Source of the DNA: an uncultured Lachnospiraceae bacterium
Lineage (GTDB): Bacteria; Bacillota; Clostridia; Lachnospirales; Lachnospiraceae
DNA: 64,000 nucleotides
Reading direction: 5' to 3'
NCBI GenBank assembly: GCA_910587155.1
Contig: CAJULA010000006.1
Span: forward strand, 64,872 to 128,871
Part shown: piece by piece, positions 26,301 through 34,516 of the stretch
How the letters are laid out: each line of letters begins with the position of its first letter
How positions within the stretch are numbered: position 1 is the stretch's first letter
Program-made: the position numbers and the translations under genes
The notes under the pieces: generated by a model
What the model saw: the letters and a program-made list of their open reading frames with translations, nothing else
Databases searched by the model: none
Told to the model about the DNA's origin: nothing

Positions 26301-27940
26301 CGTGGATTGCCAAAACGAGACATTCCACGCCGGGCGTGGGGCTGATCTCTCCGCCGCCGCACCATGATATTTATTCTATTGAAGATCTGGCACAGCTTAT
26401 TTATGATCTCAAAAATGCCAACAAGGACGCGCGGATTTCCGTGAAACTGGTATCGGAGGCCGGCGTGGGCACTGTGGCGGCGGGGGTAGCCAAGGCGGGG
26501 GCGCAGGTGGTCCTTGTATCGGGCTATGACGGCGGCACGGGTGCGGCACCCCGCAGTTCCATCCACAATGCGGGTCTGCCCTGGGAGCTGGGACTGGCGG
26601 AAACCCATCAGACGCTTATTATGAATGGCCTGCGGGGCAAAGTCCGCATTGAGACGGACGGTAAGCTGATGAGCGGCAGGGATGTGGTCATTGCCGCCAT
26701 GCTGGGCGCGGAGGAATTTGGCTTTGCCACGGCGCCTCTTGTGACCATGGGCTGTGTGATGATGCGCGTGTGCAACCTGGATACCTGTCCCGTGGGCGTG
26801 GCCACCCAGAATCCTACGCTGCGCGGGAATTTCCGGGGCAAACCGGAGTATGTCATGAATTTTATGCGCTTTATCGCCCGGGAGATGCGGGAATACATGG
26901 CCAGACTGGGCATCCGCAAAGTGGATGAGCTGGTGGGCCGCACGGATCTGCTGATGCGCAGGGAACAGACGGGAGCGCGGGGGGATAACATTGATCTGCA
27001 CAATATACTGGACAATCCCTATGCGGGCAGCCGCGAGAAAGTGACCTTTGACCCCAAACAGGTGTATGATTTTGCATTGGAAAAGACGCTGGATGAGAAG
27101 GTGCTGCTGCGTCGTCTGAGAAAAGCGCTGGAGACAGGAGAGGCGCGCACGCTGGAAGTGGAAGTGGGAAATACGGATCGGGCGTTCGGCACAATCTTTG
27201 GCTCCGAGATCACAAAGCGTTTCGGCGACTCGCTCCCGGAGGATACGTACCGCATTATCTGCCGGGGCGCGGGCGGTCAGAGCTTTGGCGCCTTTATTCC
27301 CAAAGGGCTGACGCTGGAGCTTGGCGGAGACAGTAATGACTATTTCGGCAAAGGTCTGTCCGGCGGCAAACTGGTCATTGCACCGCCTGCGGGCAGCCGT
27401 TTTCAGCAGGATAAAAATATTATCATCGGCAATGTGGCCCTCTATGGCGCGACCAGCGGCAAAGCCTTTATCTGCGGCGTGGCCGGAGAGCGGTTTGCCG
27501 TGCGCAATTCCGGCGCCGTAGCCGTGGTGGAAGGCGTGGGCGACCACGGCTGTGAATATATGACCGGTGGCCGGGTGGCCGTGTTGGGAAAGACCGGGAA
27601 AAACTTCGCGGCAGGTATGAGCGGCGGCATTGCCTATGTGCTGGACGAGGACAATGATCTGTATACGCGGGTGAATAAGGAAATGGTGTCCTCCTCCGAG
27701 ATCACGTCCAAGTACGATGTGCTGGAGTTAAAGGAAATGATCCGGGAACATGTGGCATGCACCGGCTCTGTCAAAGGAAAACAGATACTGGATGCGTTTG
27801 GGGACTATCTGCCCAGATTTAAAAAGATCATTCCCCATGACTATGACAGAATGTTAAAGACGATCGTTCAGATGGAAGAAAAGGGGCTTTCCGCGGAGCA
27901 GGCCCAGATCGAAGCATTCTATGCGAATATGAAAAAGTAA
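23393..27940 (+). CDS. gltB: Glutamate synthase, large (alpha) subunit
   Basis: 1515 aa, the normal length. A short propeptide ends before Cys23 in HDNCGIGACV, the N-terminal nucleophile of the class II glutaminase domain (about 23-430). Central domain about 470-760; the FMN/Fe-S synthase domain about 800-1190 contains TGAMSYGSISKEAHE, the KPGEGGHLPGGKV loop and the 3Fe-4S cysteines in GCVMMRVCNLDTCPVG; the GXGXG beta-helix is at about 1260-1450. It converts glutamine and 2-oxoglutarate to two glutamates, with electrons from the GltD subunit. The ribosome-binding site is GAAAGGAA. The leader attenuator suggests nitrogen control. Confidence 0.97.
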   Translation: MFDANPAWLTPPLYRESFEHDNCGIGACVNIRGVKSRETVENSLKIVENLEHRAGKDAEGETGDGVGILVQISHRFFSKVTGPLGIRLGGEREYGIGMFFFPQDELKRNQSKKMFEIIVQKEGLEFLGWRVVPTDPGVLGHKAAACMPCIMQAFIKKPDQVEKGLAFDRLLYIVRRIFEQSTDNTYVVSLSSRTIVYKGMFLVGQLRTFFRDLQSSDYDSAIAIVHSRFSTNTNPSWERAHPNRFIVHNGEINTIRGNADKMLAREENMESEALHGLLHKVLPAINASGSDSAMLDNTLEFLVMSGMDLPLAVMITIPEPWANNRTMSQKKKDFYQYYATMMEPWDGPASIVFSDGDMMGAVLDRNGLRPSRYYITDDDQLILSSEVGVLDIDPAKIIKKERLHPGKMLLVDTVQGRIIDDDSLKESYASRQPYGEWLDSNMITLKSLKIPNRRVPVFTDEERRRMQKAFGYTYDELRTSILPMALQGGEAIAAMGVDTPLPVLSRTYHPLFHYFKQLFAQVTNPPIDAIREEVVTSTTVYIGREGNVLEETPKNCNILKVNNPILTNTDLLKIKYMKAEGFLVEEVPILYYKNTSLERAIERLFVEVDRAYRDGANIIILSDRGVDENHVAIPSLLAVSALNEYLVRTKKRTSVALILESGEPREIHDFATLLGYGACAVNPYLALESIHELIDSGMLDKDYYAAVEDYTHAVLHGIVKIASKMGISTIQSYKGSQIFEAIGISMDVINKYFTNTVSRVGGISLKDIERQQDILHSGAFDPLGLETDLTLDSPGNHKMRSGGEEHLYNPATIHLLQESTKRGDYELFKQYTALVNAEESVRNLRGLMDFRYAKKPIPIEEVESVDQIVTRFKTGAMSYGSISKEAHETLAIAMNRLHGKSNSGEGGEDVERLSVGADGINRCSAIKQVASGRFGVTSRYLVSAKEIQIKMAQGAKPGEGGHLPGGKVYPWIAKTRHSTPGVGLISPPPHHDIYSIEDLAQLIYDLKNANKDARISVKLVSEAGVGTVAAGVAKAGAQVVLVSGYDGGTGAAPRSSIHNAGLPWELGLAETHQTLIMNGLRGKVRIETDGKLMSGRDVVIAAMLGAEEFGFATAPLVTMGCVMMRVCNLDTCPVGVATQNPTLRGNFRGKPEYVMNFMRFIAREMREYMARLGIRKVDELVGRTDLLMRREQTGARGDNIDLHNILDNPYAGSREKVTFDPKQVYDFALEKTLDEKVLLRRLRKALETGEARTLEVEVGNTDRAFGTIFGSEITKRFGDSLPEDTYRIICRGAGGQSFGAFIPKGLTLELGGDSNDYFGKGLSGGKLVIAPPAGSRFQQDKNIIIGNVALYGATSGKAFICGVAGERFAVRNSGAVAVVEGVGDHGCEYMTGGRVAVLGKTGKNFAAGMSGGIAYVLDEDNDLYTRVNKEMVSSSEITSKYDVLELKEMIREHVACTGSVKGKQILDAFGDYLPRFKKIIPHDYDRMLKTIVQMEEKGLSAEQAQIEAFYANMKK

Positions 27941-27953
27941 GGAGGGAAGAGCA

Positions 27954-29447
27954 ATGGGAAAACCGACAGGATTTATGGAATATGAGCGCCGCACTTCGAA
28001 GGCGGAGCCGCCGAAAGCGCGGGTAAAACATTTTAACGAGTTCCATCTGCATCTTCCGGAAAAAGAACAGCAGCTTCAGGGCGCCCGCTGCATGGAGTGC
28101 GGCGTGCCCTTCTGCCAGTCCGGCATGATGCTGGGAGGCATGGCCAGCGGCTGCCCGCTGCACAATCTGGTGCCGGAATGGAACGACCTGGTCTATATGG
28201 GCAACTGGGAGCAGGCGTATAACCGCCTGAAAAAGACCAATAATTTTCCGGAATTCACATCCAGAGTGTGTCCGGCCCTCTGTGAGAATGCCTGCACCTG
28301 CGGCCTCCACGGCGATTCGGTGGCCACGAAGGAAAACGAATATGCCATCATCGAGCATGCCTATGAGATGGGGTATGCCAAGGCCCGTCCGCCCAGAGTG
28401 AGAACCGGAAAGAAAGTGGCCGTCATCGGCAGCGGCCCTTCCGGCCTGGCGGCGGCGGATCAGCTCAACAAAAGGGGGCATAGTGTCACCGTGTATGAGC
28501 GTTCTGACCGGCCCGGCGGCCTGCTGATGTATGGTATCCCCAATATGAAGCTGGAAAAGAAGATCGTGGAGCGCAAAATCAGGATTATGGAAGAGGAAGG
28601 TGTCAGCTTTGTAACCGGCGTCAATGTGGGCAGAGATATCAAGGCGGACAAACTGCTGCAGGATTATGACAGAGTCATCCTGGCCTGCGGCGCCTCCAAT
28701 CCCAGAGACATCAAAGCGCCGGGCCGGGAAGCGGAGGGGATACACTTTGCGGTGGATTTTCTGACGGCCAATACAAAGAGCCTGCTGGACTCCGGTCTGT
28801 CCGATCATAAATACGTGAGTGCCAAAGGAAAGGATGTCGTGATCATCGGCGGCGGGGATACGGGAAATGACTGCGTGGGCACCTGTATCCGCCACGGCTG
28901 TAAATCGGTAACGCAGATCGAGATGATGCCAAAGGCGCCCGAACACCGGGCAGAAAATAACCCCTGGCCCCAGTGGCCCAGAATCTGCAAGACCGATTAC
29001 GGCCAGGAAGAGGCCATTGCCCTTTTTGGGCATGATCCCCGCATCTATGAATCGACGGTAAAGGAATTTATCAAAGACAAGGACGGGAAACTGACCGGAG
29101 TCAAAATCATAAAGCTGCGCCGGGAACAGGAGGAGAACGGGCGGATGTCCATGAAGGAGGTTCCGGGCAGCGAACAGGTATTAAAAGCGCAGCTTGTGCT
29201 GATCGCCGCCGGTTTTCTGGGCAGCGAGAAATACGTGGCGGATGCCTTCGGCGCGGCCCTGGATGAGCGGGGCAATGTAAAGACACAGCCGGGCGGCAGT
29301 TACCGCACCAGTGTGGACCGTGTCTTTGCCACGGGCGATATGCACCGGGGCCAGTCACTGGTCGTATGGGCCATCCGCGAAGGGCGGGAGGCCGCCAGAG
29401 CAGTGGATGAGAGCCTGATGGGCTACACCAGTCTCAGCGTGCAGTGA
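27954..29447 (+). CDS. gltD: Glutamate synthase, small (beta) subunit
   Basis: 497 aa, 13 nt after gltB with its own AAGGAGGGAAG site. The N-terminal Fe-S domain has RCMECGVPFCQSG and CENACTCGLHG cysteine clusters; the FAD-binding motif VIGSGPSGLAAADQL follows, and the NADPH-binding motif VIIGGGDTGNDCVGT sits near residue 300; the C-terminal FAD motif is RVFATGDMHRGQSLVVWAI. It passes electrons from NAD(P)H to the large subunit. The operon is closed by a hairpin terminator 30 nt downstream. Confidence 0.97.
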   Translation: MGKPTGFMEYERRTSKAEPPKARVKHFNEFHLHLPEKEQQLQGARCMECGVPFCQSGMMLGGMASGCPLHNLVPEWNDLVYMGNWEQAYNRLKKTNNFPEFTSRVCPALCENACTCGLHGDSVATKENEYAIIEHAYEMGYAKARPPRVRTGKKVAVIGSGPSGLAAADQLNKRGHSVTVYERSDRPGGLLMYGIPNMKLEKKIVERKIRIMEEEGVSFVTGVNVGRDIKADKLLQDYDRVILACGASNPRDIKAPGREAEGIHFAVDFLTANTKSLLDSGLSDHKYVSAKGKDVVIIGGGDTGNDCVGTCIRHGCKSVTQIEMMPKAPEHRAENNPWPQWPRICKTDYGQEEAIALFGHDPRIYESTVKEFIKDKDGKLTGVKIIKLRREQEENGRMSMKEVPGSEQVLKAQLVLIAAGFLGSEKYVADAFGAALDERGNVKTQPGGSYRTSVDRVFATGDMHRGQSLVVWAIREGREAARAVDESLMGYTSLSVQ

Positions 29448-29478
29448 GACTGTAAAAGGAATGGAGAAATTGTGAATG

Positions 29479-29500
29479 CGCCGGCTTTTGCCGGCGTTTT
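29479..29500 (+). terminator. Terminator of gltB-gltD
   Basis: CGCCGGC, TTTT loop, GCCGGCG, TTTT, 32 nt after the gltD stop. Confidence 0.88.
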
Positions 29501-29508
29501 GGTTTCTC

Positions 29509-29537
29509 TTGTTTTACCATGTGTTTTACAGTATAAT
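29509..29537 (+). promoter_or_regulatory. Promoter upstream of the truncated AAA/PD-(D/E)XK gene
   Basis: TTGTTT (29509-29514), 17-nt spacer, TATAAT (29532-29537). It lies immediately left of the point where homology to the truncated gene begins. Confidence 0.55.
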
Positions 29538-29545
29538 CTTCTTAA

Positions 29546-31072
29546 CGTGCAGGGCAGGGGGAACTGTTTCAAGGCCTGCATATATGGAAGGAAGAGAAAT
29601 ACAGACAGCTGCAGGGAACGTATCCGGTACTCAGTCTGAGTTTTGCAAATGTGAAGGAAAATACATTTGCAAAAACGAAAACGAGGCTTTGTCAGATACT
29701 GTCTGATCTGTATATCCAGCATGAGTTTCTTAGAGACAGCGGTGTTCTTGCAGAGAAAGACGTGCAATATTTCGACAGGATTTCCGGGGATATGGAAGAA
29801 ACGGATGCTACGATTTCGCTGCATAAGCTCTGCAGTTTTATGCAGCGCTACTATGGCAGAAAAGTAATACTTTTGCTGGATGAATATGATACACCGATGC
29901 AGGAAGCCTATATTCACGGATACTGGGATGAACTCGTAGTGTTTATGAGAAATCTGCTTAATGTTGCGTGTAAAACCAATCCCTTTCTGGAACGGGCAGT
30001 TATGACCGGCATAACGAGAATCAGCAGAGAAAGTATTTTTTCCGATTTGAATAATCTGACTGTCATAACGACTACTTCCCGTAAATACGAAGAAGCCTTT
30101 GGCTTTACGCAGGCAGAAGTTTCGGCTGCGCTGCTGGAATATGGCCTGTCTGACCAGGAGGAGCTTGTCAGAGACTGGTATGATGGTTTTACGTTTGGAG
30201 ACAGGACGGATATCTATAATCTGTGGTCGATCATCAACTTTCTGGAGGAGAAGACACTGCGTACTTATTGGGCCAATACAAGCAGCAATCATCTTGTGGG
30301 CAGGCTGATCAGACAGGGAAGCAGAGATATCAAAATCATGATGGAAAATCTGCTGAGTGGTGGCACTTTGCAGACTTGTATAGAGGAACAAATTATATTT
30401 GAACAACTTGACTATAATGAGTATGCCATTTGGAGTCTTTTGCTTGCAGGCGGTTATCTGAAGGTGGTGAGACATACCCTGGACGTGGATTGTGGCAGGG
30501 AAGAATATGTTCTGACTCTTACCAACAAAGAAGTAAAGCTGATGTTCCGCAATATGGTGGAGGGGTGGTTTAAAAACCGTATTCCTGCCTACCATGATTT
30601 TATCAGGGCTTTGCTGGCAGGTGATCTTGATGCAATGAACGAATACATGAATAAAGTGGCGATGGAAACGTTCAGCAGTTTTGATGTCGGAAACAGGCCG
30701 TCCGAAAGTGCGGAGCCGGAACGTTTTTATCATGGTTTCGTATTGGGGCTGATGGTGGAGCTGGCAGACAGATATGCGATTACTTCAAATCGGGAAAGCG
30801 GATTCGGGCGGTATGATGTGATGCTGGAGCCATTGCCTGATCAGAAAACGGGCAGCAGTATTTTGCGTGGTGAAGAGCCGGATGCGATGATCATTGAGTT
30901 TAAAGTGCATCGTCCTCACAAGGAGAAGAATTTGCAGGAAACGGTTGATGCGGCGCTTTTACAGATTGAAGAAAAGAAGTATGCGGCTGTTCTGGAAGCA
31001 AAGGGAATTCCGGCCTGGCGTATCAGAAGGTACGGGTTTGCATTTGCGGGTAAGAGGGTATTGATTGGATAG
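29546..31072 (+). pseudogene. AAA-ATPase-like / PD-(D/E)XK nuclease protein (DUF1703 group), 5' truncated
   Basis: The frame is open from 29546, and family-like sequence starts at LFQGLHIWKEEKYRQLQGTY, although no start codon lies before GTG 29651. In this family that stretch follows the Walker A motif (RPRRFGKT) and about 80-90 N-terminal residues; all of that is missing. What remains has the Walker-B-like KVILLLDEYDTPMQEA, the arginine-containing TGITRISRESIFSDLNN, and the C-terminal nuclease core with GFVLGLMVELADRYAITSNR, GFGRYDVMLEP and AMIIEFKVHRP, i.e. the D...E-x-K residues. The nuclease part may still fold if translated from GTG 29651 (473 aa), but ATP binding should be lost. Confidence 0.75.
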
Positions 31073-31104
31073 AAGATTTCCTATAGCAAAACCGGCAGCG
31101 GGAT

Positions 31105-31482
31105 TCAGGTTTCAAGCCAATGCCGGTTTTCCGCACTTTGCCCCCATGCGTCAAGGGCAAGTTCGTAAGTATCACTGACCTTGTGCCTGATTTCTCTCAA
31201 TTCTTTTTTTATCTCGATTTGTTCGAATTTCAATGCGGATACATCAGATTCAATTCTGGCCAGCCGATTATTAACAGGTTGAAATTTCTCGTCAAATTTT
31301 TGGTCAAACTTTTGGTCAAATTTTTCGTCGAATTTCTGGTCAAATTTTTCATCGAACTTCTGATCGAACTTTTCATCAAATTTACGATCAAAATTTTCAT
31401 TAAACTTCTTATCAAAGTTTTCATCGAATTTTTTATCTATCAGATCTGCTATGGCCTGTAAATCTTCTTTGGTCAATATCAT
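31105..31482 (-). CDS. KFDx tetrapeptide-repeat coiled-coil protein
   Basis: 125 aa, ATG at 31480-31482 behind AAAGGAGG. Residues 1-17 are a short amphipathic helix (LTKEDLQAIADLIDK). Residues 18-65 are about twelve tandem tetrads of the form [K/N]F[D/N]x: KFDE, NFDK, KFNE, NFDR, then alternating KFDE and KFDQ. The rest (about 70-125) is a predicted coiled coil, RLARIESDVSALKFEQIEIK, ending AENRHWLET. No signal peptide. The function is unknown. The DNA repeat unit is 12 nt, so copy number can change by slippage. It is transcribed leftward from the promoter module at 31610-31638. Confidence 0.75.
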   Translation of the reverse strand: MILTKEDLQAIADLIDKKFDENFDKKFNENFDRKFDEKFDQKFDEKFDQKFDEKFDQKFDQKFDEKFQPVNNRLARIESDVSALKFEQIEIKKELREIRHKVSDTYELALDAWGQSAENRHWLET

Positions 31483-31609
31483 GTCGGATTCCTCCTTTTT
31501 TATTGTTCTGAGAATGGTAAGTACGCAGATATGCGTACCGTCATTACCTGATGAGTGGCAGAAAGTCCATGAAACAGGTGCACGGACTTGTCAGAATTGT
31601 TTACAAAAA

Positions 31610-31638
31610 AGTATATCACACCCGGATGGTAAAGTCTA
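31610..31638 (-). promoter_or_regulatory. Promoter module, copy 2 (leftward), before the KFDx-repeat gene
   Basis: Leftward TAGACT, 17-nt spacer, TATACT, followed by TTGTAAACAAT. It is almost the same as the module at 23079-23107, including both flanking 11-mers. Confidence 0.65.
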
Positions 31639-31650
31639 TAAAAAATTACA

Positions 31651-31702
31651 CAAAAATCGCGGCAGCCGTAAAAAGCCGTAAAAGACGCTGCCGCGATTTT
31701 TG
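31651..31702. terminator. Bidirectional terminator after the Xre pseudogene
   Basis: CAAAAATCGCGGCAGCCGT...ACGCTGCCGCGATTTTTG: a GC-rich stem flanked by A and T runs, 16 nt past the end of the Xre reading frame. Confidence 0.85.
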
Positions 31703-31717
31703 CAGTCTGTTGCAATT

Positions 31718-32071
31718 CTATTGCTTTCCTTTTTCTTCCAGCGCTTTTAATACCGCTATGGCCAGTCGGATATCGGAATCTTCGGCGCGGACGGAATATT
31801 CCAGAAGCGTTTTCACACTTTCCCGACCGACGGCGTTTTGCACAAGATATAACATATCCGAATCACAGGAGGCTTCTTCGTTTTTGCCGGAAATCAGTTA
31901 ACTCAGCGGAACATGGAAGTAGTCTGCAATTTTCTGCAGTTTGTCCTGTTTTGGGGTAGAGCGTCCGCGCTTCCAGTCACTTAGCGTGGCGGTGGCGATA
32001 CCGGTGGCTTTTGACACCTGATAAGACGTGACGCCTGCCTGCGCCAAAAGCTGTTCAAAAATTTCATACAT
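31718..32071 (-). pseudogene. Xre-family repressor with an internal stop codon
   Basis: Start ATG at 32069-32071. The first 57 codons encode an HTH_3 domain: MYEIFEQLLAQAGVTSYQVS, ATGIATATLSDWKRGRSTPK and KLQKIADYFHVPLS. A TAA (31898-31900) then interrupts the frame where relatives have a tyrosine codon (PLSYLISGK). The same frame continues without other damage, through LISGKNEEAS to ALEEKGKQ and a stop at 31718-31720, 117 sense codons in all. A single base change explains it. The 57-residue product could still bind DNA, but the dimerisation part would be lost unless the stop is suppressed. Confidence 0.8.
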
Positions 32072-32409
32072 AGTGCAAGCTCCTTATTTCCTCTTGAAAA
32101 TTTGTATCACAAAAAAACTTGACTACATAAGAAATGCGTAATCAGATGTCATGAAGCAGCCAAGTGTTTGCAATGTGATTATTATAATGTCGCGATTACA
32201 ATATATCACATTTGCGAAATGCTTCCAACCGGGAAATCATGGCAGGGAAGGCCGCAGGAGCAAAAGGATGTTGCCTGTTGCCGGCGGCTTTCCCGGGGCG
32301 GCAATACCCGGACGTATCATATAACGGATCAGAACAGCGGATCGGTTTGCATTGTTGCCATAAAACAGACAAAAGAAAAATTTCAGTGAAAAGAGAGCAT
32401 TGACAGGCG
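32072..32409. other. Intergenic region before the polysaccharide locus
   Basis: 338 nt between the divergent Xre pseudogene and the Wzz-like gene. It contains an imperfect inverted repeat, GCAATGTGAT (32170-32179) and ATCACATTTGC (32205-32215), with a TATAAT inside (32183-32188) but no matching -35. The polysaccharide promoter must lie here or just inside it; I cannot place it firmly. Confidence 0.4.
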
Positions 32410-33888
32410 ATGGACGTAGAACAGGAGAAAGAAACGTACATAAAGAAAGAATCTGCGGATTCTTCCAGACTGTATGTACAGTTGGCAGCTCCGGCAGAGA
32501 ATGTGACAGAGATTGATCTGCTGGAGATCGGAGCAAATATGGCAAAGAAGAAACGGCTGTATCGGTATATGGCCGTTGTAGCGGCATGTGCAGGCATTCT
32601 GGCCGGACTGCTCTGGAGTGGGTTTGGGTATATCACGGGGACAGGTGTCTGTGTACAGGCGGTGATTGCCCTGCAATATGAAGGGATTGAGGAGGGGCTT
32701 GACCCTCACGGTGAAGCGCTGGACATCAATATGCTCAAGTCGCCGGTTGTGATCACTGCGGCTCTGGACAGTCTTGGCGATACTTCCATGGATGTGGAGA
32801 AGGTGCGGGAGAATATCGTGATAGAAGGCGTGATTCCCAAGGATGCGGTAGAGCGGATTACAGCCATAGAACAGATGGCGGAGAAGGATGCTTCCAATTA
32901 TGAGCGGATATTGGATGTGTCTTACTTTTCTTCTCAGTATGTAGTCAGGCTGCATCATGGTCTGGATCTTACTTCTGCGGAGGCCGGGGAACTGCTTAAT
33001 GCCATACTGGACAGTTACCGGGACTGGTTTATGGACACCTATGCGGACACATCGGCGCCTGATCTGACAGTGGAGCAGGAATATGACAGTTATGATTATG
33101 CCCAGTCGGTGGATATCATGCAGGCGCAGATTGATATTCTGGCAGATTATGTAGCAGAGCGCTGCAAAGAGGCGCCGGAGTTCCGCTCGGCAAAAACAGG
33201 ACTTTCCTTTGGAAATATTGAGGAATCGCTGCGGATCATAGAGGAAATTGAGATGACGGAACTGTCATCTTATATCGAGGGCAGCGGGGTGACAAAGGAC
33301 AGGCAGCGGCTGATCGAATATTATGGGTACAGGATCAGAAAATACAGCGCCGATCTGTCCGCCCGACAGACGAGCCTGGGACTGCTGCAGGGTACGATAG
33401 ATGCCTATGAAAAAGATCCGCTGGTCATTGTCAGCGGCCAGGAAAATATGCGGACGGTGGGAAAAGCAGATGAATATTATGAGACACTGATCGAACAGAA
33501 ACTGGAACTTTCTGAAGAGATCGCCAGGAACAGTGCGAGGCTGGAAGAGACAAAGGCGCTGTTGGAAGCCGCAGCGCAAAAGGAGGAAAAGAATACACAG
33601 GCCGAATATGATACGGCAGATGCGATGCGGAGTCGGGCGGCAGAGTCGATTGCAAAGTGGAATGGTCTGATCAAAGAGACAGATCGCGACTATCTGTCAC
33701 TGCTCTATTCCAATGCCGTAAAGACGGTAGTCCCGGCGAAATATCAGGCGACAGAAGGAATTGCAAAAAAGCTTCTCATCTGTACCGCCGGTGCAGTGGG
33801 ACTGGTTCTTTTACTCTGGTGCCTGGACGGGCTGTGGATGGAGCTTGGACGGGGGAAAAGAACGAAAGGAGGAAGCTCTATTGTATAA
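32410..33888 (+). CDS. Wzz-like chain-length / capsule polysaccharide biosynthesis protein
   Basis: 492 aa. A charged cytoplasmic N-terminus (about 1-50) precedes TM1 (RYMAVVAACAGILAGLLW, about 51-72). A large external region rich in coiled coil (EQKLELSEEIARNSARLEET and neighbours) follows, and TM2 is near the end (LLICTAGAVGLVLLLW). This two-TM topology with a long helical loop is that of polysaccharide co-polymerases, but sequence similarity to classic Wzz is weak by eye. No tyrosine-kinase domain is fused. It opens the locus and overlaps the priming transferase gene by 8 nt. The ribosome-binding site is weak. Confidence 0.7.
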   Translation: MDVEQEKETYIKKESADSSRLYVQLAAPAENVTEIDLLEIGANMAKKKRLYRYMAVVAACAGILAGLLWSGFGYITGTGVCVQAVIALQYEGIEEGLDPHGEALDINMLKSPVVITAALDSLGDTSMDVEKVRENIVIEGVIPKDAVERITAIEQMAEKDASNYERILDVSYFSSQYVVRLHHGLDLTSAEAGELLNAILDSYRDWFMDTYADTSAPDLTVEQEYDSYDYAQSVDIMQAQIDILADYVAERCKEAPEFRSAKTGLSFGNIEESLRIIEEIEMTELSSYIEGSGVTKDRQRLIEYYGYRIRKYSADLSARQTSLGLLQGTIDAYEKDPLVIVSGQENMRTVGKADEYYETLIEQKLELSEEIARNSARLEETKALLEAAAQKEEKNTQAEYDTADAMRSRAAESIAKWNGLIKETDRDYLSLLYSNAVKTVVPAKYQATEGIAKKLLICTAGAVGLVLLLWCLDGLWMELGRGKRTKGGSSIV

Positions 33889-34501
33889 CAGAAAGTCTTT
33901 TGCTTTCCGATTTTTGAAAAGAAGTTTTGACATAGTGGCGGCTTCTCTTGCTCTGGTGGTGTTGTCGCCCGTTTTCCTGGTCACTGCGATAGCAATCAAG
34001 GCAGATGACAAGGGGCCGGTCTTCTTTTCCCAGATGCGGGCGGGGAAGGATGGTAAGGATTTCAAATTCTATAAATTTCGGAGCATGTGTACTGATGCGG
34101 AGGCGCAATTTGAAAGCATGCAGGCACAAAACGAGCAGACAGGCAATGCCTTTAAGATCAAAGATGATCCACGTATTACAAAGGTGGGAAAATTTATCCG
34201 CAAGTACAGCATTGATGAATTGCCGCAGCTTGTTAATGTGATCAGAGGAGATATGAGCATCGTAGGACCCAGGCCCATCCTGTCTCATCAGATGGCAAGG
34301 TGTGGCAGTTATGAAAAGCAGCGTCTGGCAGTCAGACCGGGACTCACCTGTATCTGGCAGATATCCGGGCGTGCAAATATTAAATGGGAACAGTGGGTGG
34401 AGCTGGACCTGAAATACATAAGGGAAATGAGCCTTTTCAATGATCTGAAAATTATCGCAAAAACCGTACCGGTTGTGCTGAAAGGGGAAGGCGGGTACTG
34501 A
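33881..34501 (+). CDS. Undecaprenyl-phosphate sugar phosphotransferase (priming transferase)
   Basis: 206 aa from TTG 33881, 8 nt after AAAGGAGG (33865-33872); a longer open frame to 33761 is only the shadow of the upstream gene. One membrane helix (SFDIVAASLALVVLSPVFLV) leads the bacterial sugar transferase domain: GPVFFSQMRAGKDGKDFKFY, KFRSMCTDAE, KVGKFIRKYSIDELPQLVNV, IRGDMSIVGPRPIL and RPGLTCIWQISGR. It moves a sugar-1-phosphate from a nucleotide sugar to undecaprenyl phosphate, the first step of repeat-unit assembly. It is a short, single-helix member lacking the N-terminal membrane domain of WbaP. Confidence 0.94.
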   Translation: MYNRKSFAFRFLKRSFDIVAASLALVVLSPVFLVTAIAIKADDKGPVFFSQMRAGKDGKDFKFYKFRSMCTDAEAQFESMQAQNEQTGNAFKIKDDPRITKVGKFIRKYSIDELPQLVNVIRGDMSIVGPRPILSHQMARCGSYEKQRLAVRPGLTCIWQISGRANIKWEQWVELDLKYIREMSLFNDLKIIAKTVPVVLKGEGGY

Positions 34502-34516
34502 GATGTGACGGTGTGA

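Noticed and set aside
25598..27547. 649-codon open frame on the minus strand inside gltB
   Set aside because: It is antisense to a conserved gene, His/Arg-rich composition of a shadow frame, no ribosome-binding site.
31261..31440. Repeat array that might be a CRISPR
   Set aside because: The 12-nt repeats are in frame and encode KFDx tetrads; there are no spacers or cas genes.
31551..31901. 116-codon plus-strand frame across the terminator and Xre pseudogene
   Set aside because: It crosses a strong terminator and is antisense to clear Xre-family sequence.
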